DNA from: Candidatus Endomicrobiellum glyptotermitis
GTDB taxonomy: Bacteria > Elusimicrobiota > Endomicrobiia > Endomicrobiales > Endomicrobiaceae
Direction: 5' to 3'
Length of the DNA: 64,000 bases
Assembly (NCBI GenBank): GCA_031267715.1
Contig: JAIRYQ010000002.1
Span: forward strand, 186,001-250,000
The notes beneath the pieces were generated by a model that saw only the letters and a program-made list of their open reading frames with translations, searched no databases and had not been told where the DNA came from. The position numbers were made by a program, and so were the translations under genes. Within the stretch, counting starts at the first letter, position 1. The number at the start of each line of letters is the position of its first letter. Shown piece by piece: positions 18,035 to 28,300 of the stretch.

Positions 18035-19102
18035 TTATTTCTTCATATTCTTATGTAGTTTTTTTTCCCTTATAATTTTTTCTTCTATATCTTCCCCTTT
18101 TTTATCAATTTCCCCCAAAGCTTTCTCTCTTATTTTAGTTTCTATTTCTTCAGCAATTATTGAGTTTTCAGATAAATATGTTTTTACATTATCTCTTCCC
18201 TGTCCAAGCTTTTCATTTTTATAACTAAAAAATGCGCCTATTTTTTCAACTATTCCATAACTTACACCCATATCTACTAAGTATCCAAGCCTATCAATGC
18301 CCTGTCCAAATATTATTTCAAACTCAGCCTGTTTAAACGGAGCTGCAACTTTATTTTTCACAACTTTAACCCTTACTCTGTTACCCAAAATTTCATCGCC
18401 TTTTTTAATAGACTCAATTCTTCTTATATCCAATCTTACTGAAGAATAAAATTTTAGTGCCAGTCCACCTGGGGTTGTTTCAGGACTTCCCCATATTACA
18501 CCTATTTTTTGCCTTAACTGATTTATAAATATTATTGAAGTTTTTGATTTAGAAATGTTTGATGTAAGTTTCCTTAGAGCCTGACTCATAAGTCTTGCTT
18601 GGAGACCTAGAAAAGAATCCCCCATCTCACCTTCAATTTCAGCTCTAGGAACAAGAGCTGCTACAGAATCAACAACTATAATATCAACTGCTCCCGAACG
18701 TACAAGCTTATCGGCAATTTCTAGTCCTTGTTCGCCTGAATCTGGTTGTGATACTAAAAGACTGTCTATATACACACCGAGTTTTTGCGCATATTCAGGA
18801 TCCATTGCATGTTCAGCATCAATATAGGCCGCAATACCGCCTAGTTTTTGAGATTCGGCGACCATACACAAAGCTAAAGTTGTTTTACCTGACGCTTCAG
18901 GGCCATAAATTTCAATTATCCTACCACGCGGAATTCCACCCACGCCTATAGCTACGTCAAGAGGCAAAGCACCAGTTGATATTGAATCAACTTTTTCCTT
19001 TAAACGCTTGTCGCCAAGTCTCATAATCGCCTCTTTCCCAAAATCTTTTTCAATCTGCGAAATAGCTAAATCCAGTGCCTTAAGTTTCTCATCTTTTACC
19101 AT
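18035..19102 (-). CDS. recA: RecA recombinase
   Basis: RecA forms the nucleoprotein filament for strand exchange and triggers LexA cleavage where LexA exists. The Walker A motif is [12 protein letters not shown] (about residue 66), followed by the Walker B segment [10 protein letters not shown], the L1/L2 DNA-binding loop regions ([19 protein letters not shown] and [11 protein letters not shown]) and [14 protein letters not shown]. The frame is open 26 codons further upstream, but the ATG at 19102 is preceded by GGTGGGGGG and gives the canonical start [20 protein letters not shown] and 355 residues. The C-terminus is basic rather than acidic, ending [13 protein letters not shown]. Upstream lies decayed DNA. 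Confidence 0.97.
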   Translation of the reverse strand: MVKDEKLKALDLAISQIEKDFGKEAIMRLGDKRLKEKVDSISTGALPLDVAIGVGGIPRGRIIEIYGPEASGKTTLALCMVAESQKLGGIAAYIDAEHAMDPEYAQKLGVYIDSLLVSQPDSGEQGLEIADKLVRSGAVDIIVVDSVAALVPRAEIEGEMGDSFLGLQARLMSQALRKLTSNISKSKTSIIFINQLRQKIGVIWGSPETTPGGLALKFYSSVRLDIRRIESIKKGDEILGNRVRVKVVKNKVAAPFKQAEFEIIFGQGIDRLGYLVDMGVSYGIVEKIGAFFSYKNEKLGQGRDNVKTYLSENSIIAEEIETKIREKALGEIDKKGEDIEEKIIREKKLHKNMKK

Positions 19103-19558
19103 ATACCCCCCACCATTTGATACCAACCTATTACTTTGCTCTAAATTTTTACAAAGCATATCACAATCAGTGTGTGCCAATACTACCTTAAAAAAATATC
19201 AAATTCTAAACAAACAATCGAATCAGATGCTCCTTTTTTGTCCGCAACGCCAACAGTGAAAATAACTTGATCCAGAAATCAATATTGTAAGAACTTTTTA
19301 TAGATGAAAGACCACAAAAATCTATATCTGTTAAAACACAATCGATTTTTAACTATTTTTTTGACTTTAGTAATCTCAAAATCAGATAAAACCTTCTAAA
19401 TCTGCCGTATTAATTTCAAACACTATATTAATCCTCACTTGAGTTAGTAAGTGTTGAAAGCTGCAGTAGATCAAATACGTGATTCTTGACATCTACTTGC
19501 CTCTACATAGCCTCCAAAATACAAGACAATTCTCTGCAATTTTACTTTAGCCAGAGGA

Positions 19559-19663
19559 TCATGCCATACTTTTGGACTTAATAATTTCAAAAATCCCATC
19601 CGAAAGATTTAAAGACTCATCAATCTTCAACTCAACTCTTCCAACACAATACAATTTAGCAGC
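19559..19663 (-). pseudogene. Short protein-like coding fragment, family unknown
   Basis: A 34-codon stop-to-stop stretch reads AAKLYCVGRVELKIDES and on to GIFEIIKSKSMA. It has the residue composition of a real protein, but no start codon or ribosome-binding site. Another short piece, VFEINTADLEGFI, lies near 19390-19430 in the same orientation. These are likely leftovers of a gene lost between recA and the barrel gene. I cannot name the family. Confidence 0.3.
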
Positions 19664-19748
19664 TTAAAGAGCTTTGATGCTTCCACACTTAAAACTATGA
19701 CCACTGGATAATAATAGACAAAAGAAAAAAGTACACTTTGCATGTAGT

Positions 19749-19955
19749 TTATATACCCGCTTTCGCCAAAACCATTACACCTAAGGATACATCCATTAAT
19801 GCATTGTGATGCACTTAAGTATGGTCAACTTTTGCTAAACAAGCCCCCCTACTCCACGCGGCAAAAGAAAATTTATAAGTTCTTTTAACATTTGGTTAAA
19901 CATCAGTTTTTTACAGCGTTATGATATTGTAATGTTAGACTTTGACCTCCAAACA
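19749..19955 (-). pseudogene. Possible remnant of a DnaQ-like 3'-5' exonuclease
   Basis: On the minus strand, pieces in shifted frames read QYHNAVKN, MFNQMLKELINFLLPRGV and HHNALMDVSLGVMVLAKAGI before a stop at 19749. Their order resembles the Exo II (HNAxFD...LKxL) and Exo III (HxALxDA) regions of DEDD exonucleases such as PolC/DnaQ. The catalytic positions are partly lost and there are at least two frame changes. The identification is by eye only and could be wrong. Confidence 0.3.
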
Positions 19956-20469
19956 TTTATCCCATTCGAAAAAAAATCTGTGACATTTTTAGAATAATTC
20001 ATCTACCGAACTTCAAAAAACGAATATGTAAGCGAAATCCTCTGAAAAATGTTAATTCTTCTCAGTAGTCTTTGAGAATATTTTTAAGAGAAAAAGAAAG
20101 GGAGCTATAAACTTAAACATACAATACCACGCCACCACAAATCTTAGCTGCGACAACTTCTTATTTTAAGTTAAATTTAACACAGCAGAGAAACAACTAA
20201 TTCTACACTTCTTTTATTTTTTTTTATTATATCAAAATCAAAATAATTGTTTTAAATAATTGCGTTTAGCTTGGGTTTTTAAAATCAAACTTAAAAGACT
20301 AAATCTTTTTATATTACGTATTTTATTGTATAATTTCGCCTTGAAGACTTTGTAGTCTAAAGAAGTTAGTTAAACATATGTAAAATAAATAAGAAAATGT
20401 ACGGAGTTGTGTTATCAGAATTCATTTGCGATTTTTACTAGACGTGTTCTATTTAATCTGCTATTATAG

Positions 20470-20700
20470 TTATCATAGTTTCTAGTCACTTGCAGAGTAA
20501 GAGGTTTGCACGCTTATATGTTTCGTTCGTTTTACCCTAATGTTGAGTGTTGTTGGGTATGCCTCTCTTCCGAGGTGAGTGTTTTGAGGTACAAGACGAC
20601 TTGGATCGTTGGAGAATGGCGTGGTTAGGTGTGTTTTGTGTACCTTCGTGGAATGGTTTCTCTGCCTAGCGTCAAATTTATCTATAGCCGTCACTTTGAA
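20470..20700 (+). ncRNA. Candidate structured RNA of unknown class
   Basis: This segment is visibly richer in G and C than the surrounding spacer. It folds locally into TACCC/GGGTA (20533-20537 with 20555-20559), GCCTC/GAGGT (20561-20565 with 20572-20576) and AGGTACA/TGTACCT (20587-20593 with 20639-20645). GTTAGG (about 20623-20628) can also pair with CCTAGC (about 20664-20669), crossing the previous helix as a pseudoknot would. A TATAAT about 140 bases upstream could start a plus-strand transcript. It does not match RNase P RNA, tmRNA, SRP RNA or 5S rRNA signatures that I know. The only sizeable ORF, 70 codons on the minus strand, has no ribosome-binding site. It may be an independent small RNA or a long 5' leader of the barrel gene. 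Confidence 0.35.
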
Positions 20701-20722
20701 AAAATAAAATATAAGATCGTCA

Positions 20723-20741
20723 GATGATTGGTTTTATCATC
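20723..20741 (+). repeat. Small hairpin GATGAT/ATCATC
   Basis: A perfect six-base inverted repeat with a seven-base loop lies between the candidate RNA and the leader ORF. It lacks a T-run and could be part of the same leader structure. Confidence 0.35.
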
Positions 20742-20802
20742 ATGTTAAAAGAGAAGGCGTGTCTGTGTTTATACGTCTCAAAAACCAAAAGGAGGTAAGG
20801 AA

Positions 20803-20889
20803 GTGAAAAATAAGTGTCTGTGCTCTGTGTACTGTTTAAGTTTATATAACTACTTGGGTGCACGGTTTTTTGCGAAACTCTATCTGTAA
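20803..20889 (+). CDS. Putative 28-residue leader ORF before the barrel gene
   Basis: A GTG at 20803 is preceded by AAAAGGAGGTAAGGAA, with GGAGG exactly seven bases away, the strongest ribosome-binding site in this part of the window. The product, MKNKCLCSVYC and on to ARFFAKLYL, has three cysteines within seven residues and is largely hydrophobic. It ends 21 bases before the ATG of the outer-membrane barrel gene. It may be a leader peptide coupling translation to the downstream gene, a small membrane peptide, or the stump of a truncated gene. No family is recognised. Confidence 0.4.
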   Translation: MKNKCLCSVYCLSLYNYLGARFFAKLYL

Positions 20890-20910
20890 ATTTAAAAAGT
20901 GAGAGGAAAA

Positions 20911-22038
20911 ATGAATAAAAAAATAAGAGTAATTTTCATTGCGACGCTATTTGCAGTCGTGTGTGCAAATAAAGTGATACTTGCATCTGACGATCTTACA
21001 GAAAAATTAAAAACTAACATATCCGCAAGGAGCACATTTATCTTGCAAGCAATAAAAAAAACTAACAACACATACAATGAAATTTATGACACACACACAA
21101 TGGGCTTAGATGTTTCGAAAGAATTTAAAGATAACAGTAAAATTACGGTAAGTCTTAAGGGTGGCTTAAGCAATTATACAGTTGACACTAGACACCCAAC
21201 ATATGCAACTATAAATAAAAGTGCTAATTCAAAAGATTTATATACTGAAGTTGTATATCACAAACCCCTTTTTTGTAATAAGCTCGATATAGATTTTGGT
21301 AAGTTTGGTCTTGGCAAGTATTTTGACAAAAATGTTTACGCGGACGATACATCAACTCAATTTTTAACGGGATCCTTTGTCTCAAATAGAACAATTGAAA
21401 GCCTTGGGGATAGATTAGGTCTAAGATTGAATTACGCATTTGACAAATTTGATATTGGTTATGGTTATTTCAGTCTAGTAAATAATAGACCTGATCGCAA
21501 TGGATTTAACATTTTACAGATAAATTACAAACCCTCTAAGAAAGGAAATTACAGACTATACGGATGGATAGACAATAGGGGAGGGTGGTATTATTCTGTT
21601 GTTCGCAAAGAAGGTGAATTTAAACGCAAATCAGGAATTTCTGGGATAGGTGTAAGTTTAGACCGCGAAATGAGTAAACAAATTGGCTTATTTGCTAGGT
21701 TTGGATATAAAGATCCCTCTATTCGAGTAATTGTTGGTGATAATGGGATCATCAGCGAAAATGCCGATATCCCATTATTGCTTTGGAATATTGGAACACA
21801 AATTAAGGGTTCATTATTATGTTGCTCAAGAATAAACGATATAATAGGATTAGCGGTAGGTCAAATATATGGATGTAAATGCAACAAAAATCCAGAAACA
21901 CAAATAGAATTGTATTATAAACTTGCAATAAGTGATAACCTTGCCATTACTCCAGTGCTACAGTATATTGTAAATTCTAAAGGCAGAAACAAAAATAATG
22001 TATTCATCTACGGCATAAGAACCTATTTTAAATTTTAG
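20911..22038 (+). CDS. Outer-membrane beta-barrel (porin-like) protein
   Basis: The ATG at 20911 follows AGAGGA; an in-frame GTG four codons earlier is less likely. A classic signal peptide (MNKKIRVIFIATLFAVV...) has a predicted cut after ILA, before SDDL. The roughly 350-residue mature part is rich in alternating hydrophobic/polar stretches with many aromatic and glycine residues. It ends in FIYGIRTYFKF, and a terminal phenylalanine is the usual BAM recognition signal of outer-membrane barrels. This implies a diderm envelope. No specific porin family could be named, and substrate and pore function are unknown. It is one of only three convincing plus-strand genes and converges on pyrG with a 14-base gap. 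Confidence 0.75.
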   Translation: MNKKIRVIFIATLFAVVCANKVILASDDLTEKLKTNISARSTFILQAIKKTNNTYNEIYDTHTMGLDVSKEFKDNSKITVSLKGGLSNYTVDTRHPTYATINKSANSKDLYTEVVYHKPLFCNKLDIDFGKFGLGKYFDKNVYADDTSTQFLTGSFVSNRTIESLGDRLGLRLNYAFDKFDIGYGYFSLVNNRPDRNGFNILQINYKPSKKGNYRLYGWIDNRGGWYYSVVRKEGEFKRKSGISGIGVSLDREMSKQIGLFARFGYKDPSIRVIVGDNGIISENADIPLLLWNIGTQIKGSLLCCSRINDIIGLAVGQIYGCKCNKNPETQIELYYKLAISDNLAITPVLQYIVNSKGRNKNNVFIYGIRTYFKF

Positions 22039-22052
22039 CCAATCAACTCTGC

Positions 22053-23645
22053 TTATTTAATATTTACAGACTCCTTTAAAGCAGCTTTAATAAAACCCTT
22101 AAAAATCGGATGTGCTTTCATTGGCCTTGAGGCAAATTCAGGATGGAACTGTACTCCTATAAAAAATGGATGGTCCTTCATTTCAATAATTTCAGGAAGT
22201 ACTCCCTTGTGACGTGCGCTAACCAATAGTCCAATTTTTTCCAACGCACCTACAAATTTTGGGTTCATTTCATATCTATGTCTATGTCTTTCCTCGATTT
22301 CTGTGTTCCTATATAAATCATATGCCAAAGTATTTTTTTTTACTTCAGATTTATAATTCCCAAGTCTCATCGTACCGCCTCTATACTTAATTTTTTTTTG
22401 CTCATCAAGAATTTTTATAACAGGATACTTCGTATTTTCATCAAATTCAGTAGAATTTGCACTTTCAAGCTTTGCTAAATTTCTTGAAATTTCTATAACG
22501 CTACATTGCATTCCTAAGCATATACCTAGAAAAGGGATCTTATTTTTCCTCGCATAGGTTATAGATTTTATTTTGCCTTCTATACCTCTGTTGCCAAATC
22601 CACCCGGCACTAAAATAGCATTGCACCCCCATAATTTTTTAATTAAATCCTCATCTTCAGCATCAAGATAATATATATCAGCTTTCGCATTTACTTCCGC
22701 TGCAGCAATATTCAAAGATTCGTCAACGGACTTATATGCGTCTTTTAAAGCTGCGTATTTTCCAACAACCGCAATATTCACTTTTTTATTAAATTTGCTC
22801 AATAGTCTTACCTTACAAAACCATTTTTTATCAAATCTTTTAGCGGGTTTTATATTAAGCTTTTTCATTATCAACGAATCGACATTCTGCTTATATAAAG
22901 CCTCGGGGATAGAATAAACATATGGACTATCCAACGCCTCAACTACACAATTTTCATCAACATTACAAAAAAGCGAAATTTTTTTCTTTAACAAATTATT
23001 AAGCCTATACCCACTCCTACATATTATCATGTTTGGTAAAATACCTATTTCTCTCAACTTATTGACTGAATGTTGTGTAGGCTTTGTTTTTAATTCATTA
23101 GCCCCAGAAATATATGGAACAAGAGTAACATGTATGCTAAAAACATCTTCCTTACTATTTTCAAGTTGGAATTGTCTTACAGCTTCTACAAAAGGGAGAC
23201 CTTCGATGTCTCCGATTGTTCCTCCAATTTCAATTATAGAGATATCAAAATTATTTTTTAAAGCTCTAAAACGTTTCTTTATTTCATCCGTAATGTGAGG
23301 TATAACTTGAACCGTATCGCCACCATAGTCGCCATTTCTCTCTTTATTAATTACAGTTTGATATATATCGCCTGCAGTATTTGTATTTGCCTTGCTTGTA
23401 TAAATGTCTAAAAATCTTTCGTAAGTTCCCAAATCTAAATCCGACTCAGTTCCATCTATGGTTACAAATACCTCGCCATGCTGATAAGGATTCATAGTTC
23501 CTGGATCCACATTTATATATGGATCAAATTTTATCATAGTGACCTTAAAACCATGAAGTTGTAGAAGTTTTCCAATACTCGCACCCGAAATGCCTTTACC
23601 TAACGAACTAACAACTCCTCCAGTGATAAAAACATATTTTTCCAT
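22053..23645 (-). CDS. pyrG: CTP synthase
   Basis: PyrG aminates UTP to CTP using ATP and glutamine-derived ammonia. The N-terminal synthetase domain starts KYVFITGGVVSSLGKGI with the ATP-binding loop and has the YINVDPGTMNPYQHGEVFV block. The C-terminal class I glutaminase domain has VPGGFGNRG, the nucleophile cysteine in GICLGMQ and the catalytic FHPEF. At 530 residues the length is standard. The ATG at 23645 overlaps the purF stop as TGATG, so translation is coupled. An upstream in-frame TTG would add one residue only. Confidence 0.98.
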   Translation of the reverse strand: MEKYVFITGGVVSSLGKGISGASIGKLLQLHGFKVTMIKFDPYINVDPGTMNPYQHGEVFVTIDGTESDLDLGTYERFLDIYTSKANTNTAGDIYQTVINKERNGDYGGDTVQVIPHITDEIKKRFRALKNNFDISIIEIGGTIGDIEGLPFVEAVRQFQLENSKEDVFSIHVTLVPYISGANELKTKPTQHSVNKLREIGILPNMIICRSGYRLNNLLKKKISLFCNVDENCVVEALDSPYVYSIPEALYKQNVDSLIMKKLNIKPAKRFDKKWFCKVRLLSKFNKKVNIAVVGKYAALKDAYKSVDESLNIAAAEVNAKADIYYLDAEDEDLIKKLWGCNAILVPGGFGNRGIEGKIKSITYARKNKIPFLGICLGMQCSVIEISRNLAKLESANSTEFDENTKYPVIKILDEQKKIKYRGGTMRLGNYKSEVKKNTLAYDLYRNTEIEERHRHRYEMNPKFVGALEKIGLLVSARHKGVLPEIIEMKDHPFFIGVQFHPEFASRPMKAHPIFKGFIKAALKESVNIK

Positions 23646-25036
23646 CAACCTTCTTCCTTAACTATATTATTTGGAATCTTTGTAGGATATTTTCCAGTAA
23701 AGCATCCTATACAGAAGTCATCTTTCTTCTTAACATCTCTTCCGTTACAAAAAGAGCAGGATTTAATAAGATTTTCTAAAGTTAAGAAAGTCAAAGTGTC
23801 AATATCCAAATACTTCCTTATTTCTTCTATAGAATTATTTGCAGCTATTAAATTTTCTTTACTTGGAGTATCAATACCATAATAGCATGAATCAATTATA
23901 GGAGGACAAGATAAGGCAAAATGTATCTTTTTTGAGCCTGCCTCTTTTAAAATATTTATCAATCTTCTTGAAGTGGTCCCTCTTACTATTGAGTCGTCAA
24001 TGAGTACTATTTCCTTCCCATTTATAACTTCTCTTATAGGGCGAAGTTTAAATCTTGCAATTAAATCTCTTAAATTCTGCATTGGTTTTATGAATGATCT
24101 GCCTACATAATAATTTCTTACAAAGCCATTTTCAAAAAGTATATTTGAAATTCTTGAAAATCCAATTGCAGCATAATAACCGGTATCAGGAACAGGCATT
24201 ACAATGTCAGCTTTTATATCTTTCATTTGCAAAGCAAGATATTCTCCCATCTTCATTCTAGCTTCCTTTACAGTGTGCTTAAACATTACGCTATCAGGCC
24301 GAGCAAAATAGACTTGCTCAAAGATACAAGTATTTTGTTTCTTAGAACTCTTATATATAAAAGACTTTTTTATTTCTCCATTTTCTATTACTATAATCTC
24401 ACCAGGCTCTATGTCTCTCACATATTTACCACCCATAACTTCTATCGCAGGAGTTTCCGAAGATAGTATATAGGAGTCATTTGTTTTTCCCAAAACTAAA
24501 GGCCTAAAACCATTTTTATCTCTTGCACCTATTAGGGTTTTATCTCTAAGTATCACAAGCGAAAAAGCTCCATCAAGTTTGCATATTGAACTCGCGACTA
24601 TATCTGCAAGATCACCTTTAGACATTGCTATAAGATGCAGTAGTATCTCTGTATCTGACGTATGATTAAAAATTGCACCGCTCTTTAAAAGCATTCCTTT
24701 AATTTCATGGAAATTCGTAATGTTCCCATTATGTGCTACAGAAATGTTCCCGTGAATACAACTTATTTGAAAAGGTTGAGCATTTACTAAGGAACTTTTT
24801 GAAGAAGTAGTGTAACGGACATGCCCTACGGCAGCAGCGGCTGGAAGCTTTTTTAACAAAAACTCATCATTAAAGATTTTAGAAACAAGCCCCATATATT
24901 TAAAAGTTCTCATCTCACCTTTCCCGCTTAACGTAATACCAACAGACTCTTCTCCTCTATGCTGCAAAGTAAGAAGTCCAGCAGCGGTTAAAACTGCAGC
25001 ATCTTCGTTGTTCTCGATACCGATTATTCCACACAC
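23645..25036 (-). CDS. purF: Glutamine phosphoribosylpyrophosphate amidotransferase
   Basis: PurF commits PRPP to purine synthesis. After removal of the initiator Met, Cys2 (MCGIIGIEN) is the class II glutaminase nucleophile. The phosphoribosyltransferase domain carries the PRPP motif VLIDDSIVRGTTSRR. C-terminal cysteines (SCSFCNGRD and FCIGCFTGKYP) are placed as in the 4Fe-4S-containing Bacillus-type enzyme, although no propeptide precedes Cys2. Length is 463 residues. It lies between carB and pyrG in a run of glutamine-using enzymes. Fifty-three bases of its 5' coding region are duplicated in inverted orientation in the spacer before carB. Confidence 0.97.
   Translation of the reverse strand: MCGIIGIENNEDAAVLTAAGLLTLQHRGEESVGITLSGKGEMRTFKYMGLVSKIFNDEFLLKKLPAAAAVGHVRYTTSSKSSLVNAQPFQISCIHGNISVAHNGNITNFHEIKGMLLKSGAIFNHTSDTEILLHLIAMSKGDLADIVASSICKLDGAFSLVILRDKTLIGARDKNGFRPLVLGKTNDSYILSSETPAIEVMGGKYVRDIEPGEIIVIENGEIKKSFIYKSSKKQNTCIFEQVYFARPDSVMFKHTVKEARMKMGEYLALQMKDIKADIVMPVPDTGYYAAIGFSRISNILFENGFVRNYYVGRSFIKPMQNLRDLIARFKLRPIREVINGKEIVLIDDSIVRGTTSRRLINILKEAGSKKIHFALSCPPIIDSCYYGIDTPSKENLIAANNSIEEIRKYLDIDTLTFLTLENLIKSCSFCNGRDVKKKDDFCIGCFTGKYPTKIPNNIVKEEG
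24960..25012 (-). repeat. 53-bp inverted repeat, arm inside purF
   Basis: The minus-strand purF codons for NNEDAAVLTAAGLLTLQH are repeated base for base, in the opposite orientation, at 25269-25321. This arm is the functional copy because it lies in frame inside purF. Confidence 0.95.
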
Positions 25037-25333
25037 AATAATTACCTTCTTTTACAAATCAATCACAAAACAACAAAAACTTCCACATAATATATAATAT
25101 AATATATATAAACAACCATTGTAAAAACTACTAAAGACAGATTAAACGGAATATTGAATGAATTATCGAAGTTTTATGATACAGCCTTATAGAATGCCCT
25201 GTACTTTTTCACATCTTTTATTAATTGTAGAAAAAAAATAAAATTTACTTTTGATAACTGATACAGATAACAACGAAGATGCTGCAGTTTTAACCGCTGC
25301 TGGACTTCTTACTTTGCAGCACAAGAGAGAATT
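25037..25333. other. purF-carB spacer with an inverted purF fragment
   Basis: The 297-base spacer holds an AT tract (about 25088-25111) suitable for a promoter and the displaced copy of purF sequence at 25269-25321. Nothing else was recognised. Confidence 0.6.
25269..25321 (+). repeat. 53-bp inverted repeat, displaced purF fragment
   Basis: On the plus strand this segment reads codon by codon as NNEDAAVLTAAGLLTLQH, identical over 53 bases to the reverse complement of purF 24960-25012. Similarity fades to scattered matches on both sides. It is a non-functional partial inverted copy ending 12 bases before the carB stop codon. Confidence 0.95.
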
Positions 25334-28300
25334 CTACAAACTAATACAATTTTCAATGTCCTGCAATTCTTCATATGAATCGCAGGCTTTTAAATAAGCA
25401 ATAACTTTTTCAAGATTTGTTAAAATAGAACATCCACACTTAACAGCCATTTTTCTTATTTCAGAATTATCGTGGAGTTCATCAACACTTAAATTTTTAT
25501 TTATATTTATTACAAAATCAACTTTCCCTCCACTTATAACATCAACTGCACGGGGACTCCTATTCCAATGCACAGTATTGACCTCATAACCTCTGCTTTT
25601 TAGATATTTAGCAGATCCCTTTGTTGCATAAATTGGTACAGCAAGTTTATAAAGATTATCCACCACTTCCATAAATTTAACTTTGTCTTTTTCTCTACCT
25701 GTACTTAATAGAATTCCTTTTTTAGGCCTTTTTACTTGAGTTGATTCCATTGAAAGAAGAAGAGCATGGTTAAACTTTTCTCCCAAACAGCCCACTTCAC
25801 CAGTAGACGCCATTTCCACACCAACAACCGGATCCGCTCCATCCAATCTCTGAAAACTAAACATTGAAGCTTTAACTCCAATATGATGTATCTCACTTTC
25901 ATCAATTAAAATCTTCTTCACTTTTTCGTCATTCATCACTTTGCATGCAAGTTCAGCAAGATTTATACCAGAAACTTTAGAGATAAACGGAAATGATCTA
26001 GAAGCCCTTGCATTACATTCAATAACTTTGACATCGTTATCTTTAGCTATGAATTGGATATTAAAAGGACCATTTAAATTAAGGCCTTTAGTTATTTCTC
26101 TCACTATATCCCTTATAACATTCACCGTATGTACGTATATTTTTTGAGCTGGGAATACCATTGTAGCATCTCCACTATGCACACCAGCGTTTTCAATATG
26201 CTCGCTTATTAGAGAAAGAATGACTTCACCATCTTTAGCAATTCCATCACATTCTATTTCTTTTGCATCAAGAATAAATTTTGAAATAACAACCGGGGAA
26301 TCAGCTGAAATGTCTTTTGTAAGAGATAAATAGTAATCTAGGCTCTCTTGGTCGTTTGCAGCATTCATAAGGGTTCCAGAAAGAACAAAACTAGGACGAA
26401 TCAAAACAGGAAATCCAACTCTTTTTATAAAACCCTCTATATCTGAAAGAGAAACAGCAGAAATCCATTCTGGCTGGTCTATGCCGAGATCATCGAGCAT
26501 AGCAGAAAATTTCTCCCTATCCTCGGCTTTATCAACACTCTTTTGACTATGTCCTAATATATTTACTTTAGCTTCACTTAAAGGTTGAATTAAATTATTA
26601 GGGTTTTGCCCACCCATGCAAGCAATTACGCCCTTTGGATCTTCGATATCCACAATATCTAAAACTCTTTCAAATGACAACTCCTCAAAATAGAGTCGAT
26701 CTGAAGCATTATAATCCGTAGATACTGTTTCAGGATTGCAATTAATTATGACACTATCATTTTTCTTGTTTTTAAAATAACCACTAGCCATAACAGAGCA
26801 CCAGTCGAATTCTAAGCTGCTTCCTATACGATAACTACCACTTCCCAGAGTTATAATACTTTTTTCATTTTTTTTCGTAAATAAATCACTGTGTATACTA
26901 TTGTACGTGAGGTATAAATAATTAGACTTTGTAGGATATTCTGATGAGGTTGTATCTATTTGTTTTACAAATGGCAAAATCCCTAATTTTTTTCTTAACT
27001 CCCTTATACTAAAAGATAAACTTCTTACTTCTTTTATTGTTAATTTTATTTTACTATTCAAACATGCAGATAGATATATTTTTGTAAGTTGAAAATCAGA
27101 AAAACCTTTTGATTTTAAACGTTGCAACTTATCCTTTGTAATCAGTTTGTAAGAATTGTATATTTCCTGAGCTGTAATATTATCCTTCTTAACTTTTGGT
27201 TTAAAAAAATCCAATAATTCTGTTTCAACATTAGCAAGGTACAAAACATGCGACAAAAACCAATAGTCTATCTTTGTTTTTTCATATACATAATCTAAGG
27301 TTTTTCCTCTCTTAAACGTCTCGTAAATCGCAAAAATCCTTAAATTTGTAGGAGTCAGAAGTTCCTTCTCGAGAATTTCATCTGAAGTATTTTTAAAAAC
27401 ATTTACAGTTATGCCATCTTCATTCTCATTAACCATTCTCAAGGCTTTCTGTAAAACTTCACAAAAACTTCTTCCTATAGCCATAACTTCACCTACAGAT
27501 TTCATTTGTGTTCCAAGGTTTTTTGATACTTCACTAAATTTATCTAAATCCCAACGAGGTACTTTTAAAGTAACATAATCAAGTGATGGTTCATAAAATG
27601 CCGAAGTAGTCCCTGTAACAGGGTTTTTTAGTTCTAACAAATCAAACCCTATAACTATTTTTGCAGCTATATATGCAATTGGGTATCCAGTAGCTTTGCT
27701 TGCCAAAGCACTTGAACGTGATAGCCTAGCATTAATCTCAATAACATAAAAACTATAATCTTTTGGATTTAAAGCATACTGCACATTGCATTCACCAACA
27801 ATATCTAAACTTTGCGCTATTTTAATAGCTGTATCTCTCAACATATTGTTTTCAATATTATTTATTGTTTGGCAAGGAGCTACAACCACAGAATCTCCAG
27901 TATGTATTCCCATAGGATCAAAATTTTCCATGTTACATATTGTTATAGTATTACCTGATTTATCACGCATAACCTCGTATTCTATTTCCTTCCAACCGTG
28001 CAAAGACTTTTCAATCAAAACTTGAGGGGAGCTCATAAGTGCAGTTTGCGTGAGTTTTCTTAATTCAGTAGCAGTCTCGGAAAGCCCACTACCAAGTCCT
28101 CCGAGAGCAAACGCAGATCTTGTTATAACAGGATAGCCAATTTTTTCTGCAGTTTTCAAGGCTTCGCTTACAGTTGAAACAGCATGACTTTCTGCTATAG
28201 GAGCATTTATTGATTTCATTTTTTCTGCAAAAAGCTTCCTATCCTCAGATATCTCAAGAGCATCAACTTGAGTTCCCAAAACTTTCACACTATATTTATC

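Larger units (their letters stand above)
19103..20910. other. 1.8-kb region between divergent recA and the barrel gene
   Basis: The recA-proximal half (to about 20.2 kb) looks like decaying minus-strand coding DNA with short protein-like stretches. The second half holds a TATAAT (20329-20334), a G/T-rich segment with several hairpins (20470-20700), a hairpin at 20723-20741, and a 28-codon ORF with a strong ribosome-binding site. These are listed separately. Confidence 0.55.

Noticed and set aside
20482-20694. 70-codon minus-strand open frame
   Set aside because: It has no ribosome-binding site, low-complexity Thr/His/Ser composition and no family resemblance. The same bases form hairpins in the plus sense, so an RNA explanation is preferred.
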